NCBI GenBank assembly: GCA_964495595.1
Contig: CAZBWH010000035.1
Location: forward strand, 1-32,271
Direction: 5' to 3'
Length of the DNA: 32,271 nt
From: CALMFQ01 sp964495595
GTDB lineage: Bacteria; Pseudomonadota; Gammaproteobacteria; Burkholderiales; SCOH01
Positions 22,155-30,470 of this stretch are shown piece by piece; position 1 is the first letter of the stretch, and each line of letters opens with the position of its first letter. Position numbers and translations under genes: made by a program. The notes beneath the pieces were generated by a model, which made no database searches, was not told where the DNA came from, and saw only the letters and a list, made by a program, of their open reading frames with translations.

Positions 22155-24359
22155 ATGGTTTCTGTCGTTCGCCCGGTCGCTACGTCCGGGGATGCTGTCG
22201 ACGACGCAGCAAGGTGGCTGGCTCAGCTGGATCAGTCGTTTTCGGCACCGGAAAAGGCTGCGATCCGTGCTGCACTGGATTTCATCGAGCCGCTTTACCG
22301 GGCGCGCACCTTGCCGCCGACGGGGGAGCCATTGCTGGCCCATGCGTTGGGTGCCGCATCGGTGTCGGCTCAGCTACGCACTGACAGCGAGGCGCTGATC
22401 GCGACGTTGTTGTTTGCAGTTCCTGATCTGCTGGAAAGCGCGTCTGAGCAACTGGCAGAGCGGTTTGGCCCTGGCATTGCGGCGCTGCTGGATGGTATCA
22501 CCCGGGTACGCAAAATCCAGGAACTGCATTACATGGATTTGCATTTGTTGCAGCCTGAGGAACGTCATCAGCAGGCCGAGTCGTTGCGCAAGATGCTGTT
22601 GGCGATGGTTGCGGACATTCGGGCGGTGCTGGTCAAGCTGGCCTGGCGCACTCAGACCATGCACTACCTGAGCCAGTGTCCGGCCGACATCGCACGCGAA
22701 GTTGCCCGTGAAACGCTGGAGGTCTACGCACCGCTGGCAAACCGCCTGGGAGTCTGGCAGATCAAGTGGGAGCTGGAAGACCTGGCTTTCCGCTATATCG
22801 AGCCGCAGTTATACAAAAAAATCGCCCGTCTGCTGGACGAAAAGCGGGTGGATCGGGAGCGGTTCATTGCTGATGTGATCGACGCCATCCGGCAAGAGCT
22901 GGAAAAGGCAGAGGTTCGCGCGGAAGTGACCGGCCGGCCGAAACACATTTACAGCATCTACCGGAAAATGCAGAAAAAGCACCTCGATTTTTCCGAGGTC
23001 TACGATGTGCGTGCGATTCGTGTGCTGGTGGGCGACGTCAAGGATTGCTACACGGTGCTGGGCATCGTCCACAACCTCTGGCAGCCGATTCCCGGTGAGT
23101 TTGACGACTATATCGCCCAGCCGAAGGGGAATTATTACCGTTCGCTGCATACCGCAGTCATTGGCCCGCAGGACAAGGCGGTCGAGGTTCAGATCCGCAC
23201 ATGGGACATGCATCGCCATGCCGAACTGGGCGTGGCGGCGCACTGGCGCTATAAGGAAGGCGGTGCGCAGGATCCGCGTTACGAGGAAAAGATAGCATGG
23301 CTGCGGCAGATTCTAGAGTGGCGTGACGATGTAGCCGATGCGGGTGAACTGGCCAGGCAGTTCAAGACCGAATTGTTTCAGGATGTGGTGTATGCGCTGA
23401 CCCCGCAGGGCAAGGTAATTTCTCTGCCCCGGGGCTCGACGCCGGTCGATTTTGCCTACCATGTGCATACGGATTTAGGCCATCGTTGCCGGGGCGCCAA
23501 AATTGACGGCAAGATCGTTGCTCTGGATACACCTCTGAACAACGGGCAGCGGGTTGAGATCATTGCGGCCAAGCAGGGAGGGCCGAGTGTTGACTGGCTG
23601 CATCGCGGTTTGCTGAAGAGCCCGCGGGCGATCCAGAAGGTGCGGGCCTGGATCAGGGCGCAGACACTGGATGTTGCGATGGCTGAAGGGCGGCAGTTGC
23701 TGGAGCGGGAAATTGATCGGCTGGGATTGATCAATATTGCCCTGGACCAACTGGCCTCAAAGCTGTCTTACCCTTCGGCGGATGCCCTGTGTGCGGCTAT
23801 CGGTCAGGATGAGCTCAGCTCGCGCCAGTTGTTGTCGGCACTACAGTCATTGACTGAGCCAGCATCGGCGCCGGTCGCTGCCCAGGACGTGATCCGCAAG
23901 AGCCGCGCCAGACCGGCAGGGCAGGGAGTGTTGATCGTCGGGGTCGATAAACTGATGACCCAGCTTGCCAAGTGCTGCAAACCGGTGCCTCCGGACGAGA
24001 TCATCGGTTTTGTCACCAAGGGGCGCGGGATCAGTGTGCACCGCAATCACTGCGCCACCCTGAAAAGGCTGTCTGCGCGCTCTCCAGAGCGTTTGATTGA
24101 TGCCGGCTGGGGCGCCGTGTCAGGCGGCGTGTTCCCGGTCAGCATCGAAGTCGAGGCGCATGATCGACCGAGCCTGCTGCGGGACATTTCGGATGCGATC
24201 ATGCGCGATCGCGTCAACATTACCAGTGCGAATACCATTTCTCGAGATCATCGTGCCTTTATGCGGTTTACCGTTGAGATTTCCCATGCCGAGCAGTTGC
24301 GGCGGGTGTTGGCATTGGTGCGGGAAGTCGCTGGAGTGCTCCAGGTTGAACGATGCTGA
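22155..24359 (+). CDS. relA: (p)ppGpp synthetase RelA
   Basis: A 734-residue long RelA/SpoT homologue (E. coli RelA is 744) that makes the stringent-response alarmone on stalled ribosomes. The N-terminal HD hydrolase domain (about 30-190) is degenerate: the HDxxED motif is replaced by FAVPDLL, so hydrolysis should be lost. The synthetase domain (about 235-390) carries the RelA-type EXDD signature as EFDD in PGEFDDYIAQPKGNYYRSLH, and EVQIRTWDMHRHAELG. The TGS domain (about 410-475), a zinc-finger region with CCKPVPPDEIIGF, and a C-terminal ACT domain (about 655-730) follow. This identifies RelA rather than bifunctional SpoT. A separate SpoT is expected elsewhere. Confidence 0.96.
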   Translation: MVSVVRPVATSGDAVDDAARWLAQLDQSFSAPEKAAIRAALDFIEPLYRARTLPPTGEPLLAHALGAASVSAQLRTDSEALIATLLFAVPDLLESASEQLAERFGPGIAALLDGITRVRKIQELHYMDLHLLQPEERHQQAESLRKMLLAMVADIRAVLVKLAWRTQTMHYLSQCPADIAREVARETLEVYAPLANRLGVWQIKWELEDLAFRYIEPQLYKKIARLLDEKRVDRERFIADVIDAIRQELEKAEVRAEVTGRPKHIYSIYRKMQKKHLDFSEVYDVRAIRVLVGDVKDCYTVLGIVHNLWQPIPGEFDDYIAQPKGNYYRSLHTAVIGPQDKAVEVQIRTWDMHRHAELGVAAHWRYKEGGAQDPRYEEKIAWLRQILEWRDDVADAGELARQFKTELFQDVVYALTPQGKVISLPRGSTPVDFAYHVHTDLGHRCRGAKIDGKIVALDTPLNNGQRVEIIAAKQGGPSVDWLHRGLLKSPRAIQKVRAWIRAQTLDVAMAEGRQLLEREIDRLGLINIALDQLASKLSYPSADALCAAIGQDELSSRQLLSALQSLTEPASAPVAAQDVIRKSRARPAGQGVLIVGVDKLMTQLAKCCKPVPPDEIIGFVTKGRGISVHRNHCATLKRLSARSPERLIDAGWGAVSGGVFPVSIEVEAHDRPSLLRDISDAIMRDRVNITSANTISRDHRAFMRFTVEISHAEQLRRVLALVREVAGVLQVERC

Positions 24360-24371
24360 TCGGTGGCCAAA

Positions 24372-24400
24372 TTGCCGCATACTCCTGGTTGCGCTATAGT
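24372..24400 (+). promoter_or_regulatory. Promoter of the 68-residue gene
   Basis: TTGCCG (24372-24377) and TATAGT (24395-24400) are exactly 17 nt apart, 33 bases before the ATG of the small gene. It lies just after the relA stop, so the small gene can be expressed independently of relA. Confidence 0.6.
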
Positions 24401-24432
24401 ACAAATACTTAGCCATTGTCAGGGGGTGTGTC

Positions 24433-24639
24433 ATGGATGTAACAGGACTCAGGAATTATCAAGCCAACATGGCCCAGAGTCTTTCCCGTGCCACTAGCCA
24501 GATATTCAATGATGTGCGTGCGAGTGGCGAGAAGGTCGACCAGAAAAAGCAGCAGATCGCCGATGCAAGCCTGCAGCAGGTACAGCAGTCCACTGAGCGT
24601 GCGGCCAAGCGGGCGGGGGCGATTGACATTTATGTGTGA
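24433..24639 (+). CDS. Hypothetical 68-residue helical protein
   Basis: I do not recognise this protein. It has its own promoter, a strong AGGGGGT ribosome site 6 bases before the ATG, and a strong terminator downstream, so it is very likely a real gene. The product is hydrophilic and almost wholly helical, rich in Gln, Ala, Ser and Lys (QKKQQIADASLQQVQQS), without a signal peptide or membrane span. It ends in the short hydrophobic tail GAIDIYV. It could be a small structural or adaptor protein with coiled-coil assembly; the sequence gives no catalytic hint. Confidence 0.75.
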   Translation: MDVTGLRNYQANMAQSLSRATSQIFNDVRASGEKVDQKKQQIADASLQQVQQSTERAAKRAGAIDIYV

Positions 24640-24699
24640 TCTGCCTGAGTCGATTGTCGCCTGGCAGGCGCGACACCGCTGATTGCTATTGACGGGAAC

Positions 24700-24734
24700 A
24701 AAAAAACGCATCGATTCATTCGATGCGTTTTTTT
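24700..24734. terminator. Bidirectional terminator between the 68-residue gene and moeA
   Basis: ACGCATCGA (24706-24714) pairs perfectly with TCGATGCGT (24720-24728) around a 5-nt loop, with an A run on the left and a T run on the right. It can end both the plus-strand small gene and the minus-strand HDOD-mobB-moeA operon. Confidence 0.93.
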
Positions 24735-24745
24735 CGGGGGTTGGG

Positions 24746-25975
24746 TCAGTCGCTGTCTAGTGCTGCCAACGGATAGCAGACCACGCGATCGCCCTGCTGG
24801 ATCATCTGGCCCGGCTTGACCTTGATCAGCGCATTGGCCCAGCTGCATGAGGTCAGGACGCCAGACCCTTGCTGCGGGTAAAGCGTCGCGCTGGGCTGGC
24901 CTTCCGCTGTTTGTCCGATCCTGGCGCGCAGGTATTCCTGCCGTTTGTCAGGCTTGGGCCAGTCGAAGTCGGCAATGGCCAGTAGCGGTTGAGGCAGGAC
25001 ATGCCCCAGCCCCTGCCGGCGCTTGATAAATGGCCCAGCAAACATAAGGAAGGTGATGTAGGCAGACACCGGATTTCCGGGTAGTCCGATAAATGGTGTG
25101 CCGCCGATCTGGCCAAATGCCAGCGGCTTGCCTGGCTTGATTGCGATTTTCCAGGCGTCCAGGCTGCCTTCGGCTTCTACCGCCGCTTTGACGTGATCTT
25201 CTTCTCCGACCGATACCCCTCCGCAGGTGAGCACCAGATCGTGCCCGTCAGCTGCCAGGCGCAGGGCTGCGCGGGTTGCTTCCAGCGTGTCCTCGACAAT
25301 GCCGAGATCGGTAATCTGGCAGCCGAGCTTTTCCAGTAGACCCCGCAACACATAGCGATTCGAGTTATAGATCTGGCCCGGCTCAAGGGGGCGGCCAGGC
25401 ATGACCAGCTCATCACCGGTAAAGAAAACCGCTACCCGCAACCGGCGATGAACGGTCAGCCGGTCGATGCCGATCGATGCCGCCAGCCCCAGGTCTTGCG
25501 GGGACAGCCGCTTGCCGGCGGGCAGGATTTCGTGGCCGCGGGCGATATCTTCACCGCTGCGGCGGATGTTCTGGCCTGGGCGGACTGGCTTGAGCAAGAT
25601 GACCCGATCGCCTTCTGTGCGGGTGTCTTCCTGCATGACGACTGCGTCACAGCCCGGCGGAATCGGTGCGCCGGTGAAGATGCGTGCTGCTGTTCCTGCA
25701 TCCAGCGCTGCGCCGTTGCTGCCGGCAGGGATTCTTTGGGTTACATGCAGGCTGATTGGCCCGTCGTCGACCAGATCGCAGCAGCGGATGGCGTAGCCAT
25801 CCATGGCGCTATTGTCGTGCGGCGGCACGTCGATTGTTGAACGGATTCCGGTGGCCAGTATGCGTCCGACTGCATGTTCTACTGCCAGATCTTCTGTGTC
25901 GGCTACGGGATGGGCGGCATTGAGCAGGCAGGTCAGTGCATCTTCGATGCTCAGCAAGGGTGGGTGTGCTTTCAT
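24746..25975 (-). CDS. moeA: Molybdopterin molybdenumtransferase MoeA
   Basis: A 409-residue cytosolic enzyme (E. coli MoeA is 411) that inserts molybdate into adenylated molybdopterin in the last common step of molybdenum cofactor synthesis. Family marks are MDGYAIRC near residue 60, the central MoCF-binding domain with FFTGDELV near 190 and TCGGVSVGEEDHVKAA near 247, then FIGLPGNPVSAYITFL near 295, and the C-terminal beta-barrel domain IV. Its ATG overlaps the mobB stop by four bases (ATGA). Confidence 0.97.
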   Translation of the reverse strand: MKAHPPLLSIEDALTCLLNAAHPVADTEDLAVEHAVGRILATGIRSTIDVPPHDNSAMDGYAIRCCDLVDDGPISLHVTQRIPAGSNGAALDAGTAARIFTGAPIPPGCDAVVMQEDTRTEGDRVILLKPVRPGQNIRRSGEDIARGHEILPAGKRLSPQDLGLAASIGIDRLTVHRRLRVAVFFTGDELVMPGRPLEPGQIYNSNRYVLRGLLEKLGCQITDLGIVEDTLEATRAALRLAADGHDLVLTCGGVSVGEEDHVKAAVEAEGSLDAWKIAIKPGKPLAFGQIGGTPFIGLPGNPVSAYITFLMFAGPFIKRRQGLGHVLPQPLLAIADFDWPKPDKRQEYLRARIGQTAEGQPSATLYPQQGSGVLTSCSWANALIKVKPGQMIQQGDRVVCYPLAALDSD

Positions 25976-26463
25976 GGATTCAGGTGATGGAGAATGAAGT
26001 CGTAAACAGCGTCGGTATTGTTCAGGTCGAGCACCGGCAGAGCGCTGCAGACCGGGCCGTCACTGGCGATGGCAATGATGTGTGGGTCTTGCGTGGCAAG
26101 CAGCGGGCGCCCCAGTGATGGTCGGTGGATTTCTAGCTTGGGGATTGGTTCGTGCTTGTAGCCCTCAACCAGAACGAGGTCGCAAGGTGACAGTCGCTTG
26201 CACAGCGTATCGAGATCGGGCTCGGGCTGGTCGTTGTTTTCGTGCAGCAAGGCCCAGCGCTGCGCGCCTGCCAGCAGCACTTCCCGGGCACCTGCCTGCC
26301 GGTGTCGCCAGCTGTCCTTGCCGGGTTGATCAAGGTCAAATGCGTGATGCGTATGCTTGATCAGCGACACCGTCCAGCCGAAACTGGACAGTCGCGGTAT
26401 CAGCTGTTCGATTAGGGTGGTTTTGCCGCTGCCAGAGTAGCCGGCAAAGCCGAATCGCTTCAT
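25972..26463 (-). CDS. mobB: Molybdopterin-guanine dinucleotide biosynthesis protein MobB
   Basis: A 163-residue P-loop GTP-binding protein that assists MobA in forming the guanine dinucleotide form of the cofactor. The P-loop is GYSGSGKTTL (about residues 8-17), and LVLVEGYKHEPIPKLEIHR (about 97-115) is the family's second mark. Both ends overlap neighbours by four bases (HDOD gene before, moeA after), so the three are co-translated. mobA is not in the window. Confidence 0.95.
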   Translation of the reverse strand: MKRFGFAGYSGSGKTTLIEQLIPRLSSFGWTVSLIKHTHHAFDLDQPGKDSWRHRQAGAREVLLAGAQRWALLHENNDQPEPDLDTLCKRLSPCDLVLVEGYKHEPIPKLEIHRPSLGRPLLATQDPHIIAIASDGPVCSALPVLDLNNTDAVYDFILHHLNP

Positions 26464-27308
26464 GACTGGCTCATCAATTGATGTACCCGCTCATGGATAT
26501 CGTCATAGTCATCGTCGTTCAGCCCCAGGTAGCTTAGCGATTGTCGGCCCATCCGCTCCCATTCGTGATCCGGGCCGGGCCGGGCCAGGTGGTGGGCAAT
26601 GTGATCGGCGAGCTGGGTAATCGCGATCAGCGTGCAGGTTTCCGGCGCTACGCCCTGGTTGTCGGCAGCAAATACGCTGGCGTCGTGGTGGCACAGAATG
26701 GTCTGACACAGGGGCTCAGGCATGAACCAGCTTCGCGCCATCAGGTAACCGACCGCCGTGTGGCAAGTGGCGTGACGCTTTTCCTCGACTGCCGTAATGC
26801 TCAGCTCTGGCTGGCTGGCGGCTTCCAGTAGGGTTTGTCCGTAGTCGGGAAAGCGTTGCATCAGCAATGGAATGCCGCAGTTGTGAAACAGCCCGAAGGT
26901 GTAAGCCGTGTCGGGTTGTGCGCCCGGCACTTGCGAGGCGATGAACGCCGACACCATGGCTTCCAGCGCCGCGTTATCCCAGAATAGATCCAGTTGCGCC
27001 GCATTGTTGCCCGACAGGGATGTCTTGAGCACCAAGCCGGTGACAATGTTGACCGTGTTTTTGATTCCCAACAGCTGTACTGCTTGCTGTACCGATGAGA
27101 CGCGCTTGCTGAGGCCGAACAGCGGCGAGTTGACTGTTTTCAGCATCGCGGCAGCCAAGCCTACGTCTTGCCCGATACGCTGGGCGATCTTGCCGAAATT
27201 GGGGTCATCCTTGGCCGCTTCCTTTTTGACGTCGTCGAGGATGGCGGGCCGCGGTGGAATCGCAATGCCCTTGAGCAGCTGCGTGGTGTCCTGCAGATTG
27301 ATTTCCAT
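26460..27308 (-). CDS. HDOD-domain signalling protein
   Basis: A 282-residue protein that is essentially a single HDOD domain (about residues 12-215). It opens with LLKGIAIPPRPAILDDVKKE and continues with DVGLAAAMLKTVNSPLFGL and VQQAVQLLGIKNTVNIVTGL. The HDOD fold is related to HD hydrolases but lacks the metal-binding His-Asp pair, and it usually acts as an adaptor in motility, virulence or stress control. The C-terminal ~65 residues retain helices with several His residues (DHIAHHLARPGPDHEWERMG). It is the first gene of an overlapping operon with mobB and moeA, a link whose meaning is unclear. Its ribosome site is modest. Confidence 0.9.
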   Translation of the reverse strand: MEINLQDTTQLLKGIAIPPRPAILDDVKKEAAKDDPNFGKIAQRIGQDVGLAAAMLKTVNSPLFGLSKRVSSVQQAVQLLGIKNTVNIVTGLVLKTSLSGNNAAQLDLFWDNAALEAMVSAFIASQVPGAQPDTAYTFGLFHNCGIPLLMQRFPDYGQTLLEAASQPELSITAVEEKRHATCHTAVGYLMARSWFMPEPLCQTILCHHDASVFAADNQGVAPETCTLIAITQLADHIAHHLARPGPDHEWERMGRQSLSYLGLNDDDYDDIHERVHQLMSQS

Positions 27309-27375
27309 GAAACGCTACCTGTAATTGGCGAACTGCCTGCCGCAAGGGGCGGGCATCCGTCAGTGTAGCCAACAC

Positions 27376-27400
27376 GGCGCCGGATTGCATGTCCGGCGCC
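27376..27400 (-). terminator. Hairpin after cysN, possible terminator
   Basis: GGCGCCGGA (27376-27384) and TCCGGCGCC (27392-27400) form a perfect 9-bp stem with a 7-nt loop, 15 bases beyond the cysN stop on the minus strand. No clear T run follows, so it may stabilise the mRNA end or act with a factor. Confidence 0.5.
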
Positions 27401-27415
27401 GGATAATCGGCCGAT

Positions 27416-28849
27416 TTACAGCAGTCTGCTGATGTCGCGTGCCTGCCAGTGCGGGAAATACTTGCGCACCAGCGTGTTCAGCTCCAGCTCAAACTGTCGC
27501 AACCGGGTCAGCTCGTCCAAATTGCTTGCAACCTGCTCGCCGTGAGCAGCGGCGGCAATCATGCCGGCGCCGGCGGTGGCGTTGCTGAGCCGGTCGATGA
27601 CGATCAGGCTGCCGGTGCCACGGCATTCCCGATAGGTATCGAACACGACCGGGGCATTGACTACGATTCGGCACAGGCCGATTTCGTTCAGCCCCAGTTG
27701 TTCGGCGTCGAAGTGCTCCAGCGAGTTGACATCAATGCGATGCAGGATGGTTTCCACCCGGCCAAAGACATTCTTGCCCGCCAGCTTGAAGGCATATTCC
27801 TTGCCCGGCAACAGCGGCTGGTCGTTCATCCACACGATGTGGGCGTCGAACGCCTGCGATACCGTCGGCTGCACGTCATCGACGCGGACAATCATGTCGC
27901 CACGGGAAATGTCGATTTCGTCCTCCAGCGTCAGCGTGATTGCCTGGCCGACGAAAGCGTTGGCGACTTCTCCCTGCGGCGCAACAATGGACTTGACCTT
28001 GCTTTGCTTGCCCGACGGCAGGGCCACGACGCTGTCGCCGACATGGATCTGGCCGGCGGCGACCGTGCCGCAGAAACCACGGAAATCGAGGTTTGGACGA
28101 TTGACAAACTGTACCGGCAGGCGGAACGCATCCAGCGCCACATCGTGATTGATATGCACGTTTTCCAGCAACTGCATCAGCGTTTCGCCGTTGTACCACG
28201 GCATCTTGTCGCTGGCCGATACCACGTTGTCGCCACGCAGCGCCGAAATCGGCACGAAGCGGACATCCGGGATGTTGAGCTGTTCGGCAAATGCTTCGTA
28301 TTCCTGGCGAATGGTGGTGTAGGTGTCGGCACTGAAATCGACCAGATCCATCTTGTTGATGGCGACAATCACGTGGCGGATGCCGAGCAGGCTGACAATG
28401 AAGCTGTGGCGGCGGGTCTGCGTCTGCACGCCGCGGCGGGCATCGATCAAGATGATCGCCAGATTGCTGGTCGAGGCGCCGGTGGCCATGTTGCGGGTGT
28501 ATTGCTCGTGCCCCGGGCAGTCGGCAATGATGAATTTGCGCTTTTCGGTAGAGAAGTAGCGGTAGGCGACATCAATGGTGATGCCTTGCTCGCGTTCGGC
28601 CTGCAGACCATCCACCAGCAACGCCAGATCGATTTCTTCGTCGGTGGTGTTGTATTTCTTCGAGTCGCGCTGGATTGCAGCCAGTTGATCTTCGAAAATC
28701 AGCTTCGAGTCGTGCAGCAGGCGGCCGATCAGCGTCGATTTGCCGTCGTCGACGTTGCCGCAGGTGATAAAGCGCAGCAAGTCCTTGTTTTCGTGTTGCT
28801 TCAGGTAGCCGAGGATATCGGAAGCAATCAGGTCGGATTGGTGTGACAT
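27416..28849 (-). CDS. cysN: Sulfate adenylyltransferase subunit 1 (CysN)
   Basis: A 477-residue GTPase (E. coli CysN is 475) that couples GTP hydrolysis to the formation of adenosine phosphosulfate by CysD, the first step of sulfate assimilation. The EF-Tu-like G motifs are intact: GNVDDGKS near residue 31, DCPGHEQY near 113 and NKMDLVDF near 168. Two beta-barrel domains follow. There is no fused CysC APS kinase. It follows cysD by 42 bases and has an AAGGA ribosome site. Confidence 0.97.
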   Translation of the reverse strand: MSHQSDLIASDILGYLKQHENKDLLRFITCGNVDDGKSTLIGRLLHDSKLIFEDQLAAIQRDSKKYNTTDEEIDLALLVDGLQAEREQGITIDVAYRYFSTEKRKFIIADCPGHEQYTRNMATGASTSNLAIILIDARRGVQTQTRRHSFIVSLLGIRHVIVAINKMDLVDFSADTYTTIRQEYEAFAEQLNIPDVRFVPISALRGDNVVSASDKMPWYNGETLMQLLENVHINHDVALDAFRLPVQFVNRPNLDFRGFCGTVAAGQIHVGDSVVALPSGKQSKVKSIVAPQGEVANAFVGQAITLTLEDEIDISRGDMIVRVDDVQPTVSQAFDAHIVWMNDQPLLPGKEYAFKLAGKNVFGRVETILHRIDVNSLEHFDAEQLGLNEIGLCRIVVNAPVVFDTYRECRGTGSLIVIDRLSNATAGAGMIAAAAHGEQVASNLDELTRLRQFELELNTLVRKYFPHWQARDISRLL

Positions 28850-28891
28850 GTATTCAGTCCTTCAGAAGTCAGCCTGCGGGCATGGCGCAGA

Positions 28892-29815
28892 TCAGAAATA
28901 GCCTTCCATTTTCTTTTTCTCCATCGAACCGGCCGAGTCGTGATCGATCACGCGGCCCTGGCGTTCGGAGGTCTTGGTCAGCAGCATTTCCTGAATGATT
29001 TCCGGCAGCGTCTGCGCTTTCGATTCGACGGCACCGGTCAGCGGGTAGCAGCCGAGGGTGCGGAAGCGGACCCATTTCTTCTCGATTTTTTCATCCGGAC
29101 GCAGGTGCTTGAGAATGCGCTCGTCGTCAATCATGATCAGCGCTCCGTCACGTTCTACCACTTCGCGTTCGGCGGCATAGTACAGCGGCACGATGTCGAT
29201 ATTTTCGAGGAAGATGTACTGCCAGATATCCAGCTCGGTCCAGTTCGACAGCGGGAATACGCGAATGCTTTCGCCTTTGTCGATTTTGCTGTTGTAGATG
29301 TTCCACAGTTCCGGGCGCTGATTTTTCGGGTCCCAGCGGTGGTTTTTGTCGCGGAACGAATAGACACGCTCCTTGGCGCGCGATTTTTCCTCGTCGCGGC
29401 GGGCACCACCGAATGCGGCATCGAACTTGTACTTATTTAATGCCTGCTTCAGGCCTTCGGTTTTCATCATGTCGGTGTGTTTGGCGCTACCCGAATCAAA
29501 CGGGTTGATGCCGGCTTTCACGCCTTCTTCGTTGATGTGCACGATCAGATCCAGGCCGTATTTGGCCGCTACCTGATCACGGAAGGTGATCATGTCGCGG
29601 AATTTCCAGGTGGTGTCGACATGCATCAGCGGGAACGGTGGCTTGCCCGGCGCAAACGCTTTCAGCGCCAGATGCAGCATCACCGCAGAATCCTTGCCGA
29701 TCGAATACAGCATTACCGGGTTTTCGAATTCCGCTGCGACTTCGCGGATGATGTGAATAGACTCGGCTTCCAACTGCTTGAGGTGAGTCAACCTCGTTTG
29801 ACTGATGTTAACCAT
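28892..29815 (-). CDS. cysD: Sulfate adenylyltransferase subunit 2 (CysD)
   Basis: A 307-residue ATP pyrophosphatase (family length about 302-305) that adenylates sulfate, in complex with CysN. The PP-loop-like motif is YSIGKDSAVM near residue 35. Further marks are FGGARRDEEKSRAKER near 110 and LGCYPLTGAVES near 250. The start at 29815 (MVNISQTRLTHLKQLEAESI) matches the family N-terminus. An in-frame ATG 26 codons upstream is rejected because it adds a non-homologous tail and lies over the promoter. The ribosome site is weak. Transcription probably starts from the promoter at 29892-29920. Confidence 0.96.
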   Translation of the reverse strand: MVNISQTRLTHLKQLEAESIHIIREVAAEFENPVMLYSIGKDSAVMLHLALKAFAPGKPPFPLMHVDTTWKFRDMITFRDQVAAKYGLDLIVHINEEGVKAGINPFDSGSAKHTDMMKTEGLKQALNKYKFDAAFGGARRDEEKSRAKERVYSFRDKNHRWDPKNQRPELWNIYNSKIDKGESIRVFPLSNWTELDIWQYIFLENIDIVPLYYAAEREVVERDGALIMIDDERILKHLRPDEKIEKKWVRFRTLGCYPLTGAVESKAQTLPEIIQEMLLTKTSERQGRVIDHDSAGSMEKKKMEGYF

Positions 29816-29891
29816 GCTGGGAGTGTGCGTTGTTTCTGTTCGGAAAAAGTCAAAAGCCCGAAGCCGGACTGGCCGCGGGCAGAATGGCGCC

Positions 29892-29920
29892 ACTATACCG
29901 AATGCCTGCCGGGCTGAGAA
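29892..29920 (-). promoter_or_regulatory. Candidate promoter of cysDN
   Basis: On the minus strand TTCTCA (29915-29920) and TATAGT (29892-29897) are exactly 17 nt apart, about 75 bases before the cysD ATG. Confidence 0.5.
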
Positions 29921-29943
29921 ATAATCAATCGCTATATGATTAT
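29921..29943. promoter_or_regulatory. Inverted repeat, possible activator site for cysDN
   Basis: ATAATCA (29921-29927) and TGATTAT (29937-29943) form a perfect 7-bp inverted repeat around 9 bases, adjoining the -35 element of the cysDN promoter. A dyad of this size just upstream of -35 is where LysR-type activators such as CysB bind. The identity of the regulator is inferred. Confidence 0.45.
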
Positions 29944-29972
29944 CCGTTCTGCCCGGACAGCCGGGGCGAGGG

Positions 29973-30470
29973 CTATTTGATCACGGTGATCTGTCGGTCG
30001 CGATAGCGATCCATGTTCTGCCGGTATTCCATTTCACGCCGTTTGGCTTCCAGTTCCCGCCGGGCGCGGGCGGCCTGCCATTCATCCTGGCGGGTCTGCA
30101 TGCGTTCACGGTATTCCTGCTGGTAGCGCTCGCGCTGTTCGCGGTATTCTTCTTGCCTGCGTTCGGCATCCAGGCGGTAGGACAGGCTGTCGAAGGTACG
30201 ATCACTTCCTTGTCGCTGGTGTTCGGATTCGCGTCGGGATTTTTCGATTTCCTGTTCGGCTTCCTTGCGATCGGCTTCGATGCGGGCAATTTCCTGCTGG
30301 GCTTTCTTTTCTGCTTCCTGTTTTTCCAGCTCCATCCTGGCCTGCAGCTCTTCCGCTTCGCGCTTGACTTGTGCCGAACGGTGACTGGAATAGGCTGCCA
30401 TGCCGATTGAGCCGATAAGCAGCGCCGCAATGATCGCGATCAGCGTCTTGTGTTCTTCGATGAAATCCAT
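29973..30470 (-). CDS. Membrane-anchored coiled-coil protein of unknown function
   Basis: A 165-residue protein with an AGGAACC ribosome site. A single hydrophobic helix (about residues 9-27, LIAIIAALLIGSIGMAAY) anchors it, probably with a short cytoplasmic N-terminus. From about residue 34 to 160 it is an uninterrupted, highly charged helix rich in Glu, Arg, Gln and Lys, with heptad-like spacing expected of a coiled coil. No enzyme motif or cysteine is present. The second half is Arg/Tyr-rich (e.g. EEYREQRERYQQEYRERMQ). I do not recognise a family. It ends 29 bases before the cysDN dyad but is probably unrelated in function. Confidence 0.7.
   Translation of the reverse strand: MDFIEEHKTLIAIIAALLIGSIGMAAYSSHRSAQVKREAEELQARMELEKQEAEKKAQQEIARIEADRKEAEQEIEKSRRESEHQRQGSDRTFDSLSYRLDAERRQEEYREQRERYQQEYRERMQTRQDEWQAARARRELEAKRREMEYRQNMDRYRDRQITVIK

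Noticed and set aside
24370..24385. Sigma-28 (FliA) promoter before the 68-residue gene
   Set aside because: GCCGCATA resembles the -10 but no TAAA-type -35 lies at the right distance; a sigma-70 promoter fits better.
27449..28846. 465-residue antisense frame opposite cysN
   Set aside because: Shadow of the CysN coding sequence with abnormal His/Asp/Val composition.
29816..29893. Upstream in-frame start for cysD
   Set aside because: The extra 26 residues are not like CysD N-termini, and the ATG would lie at the transcription start region.
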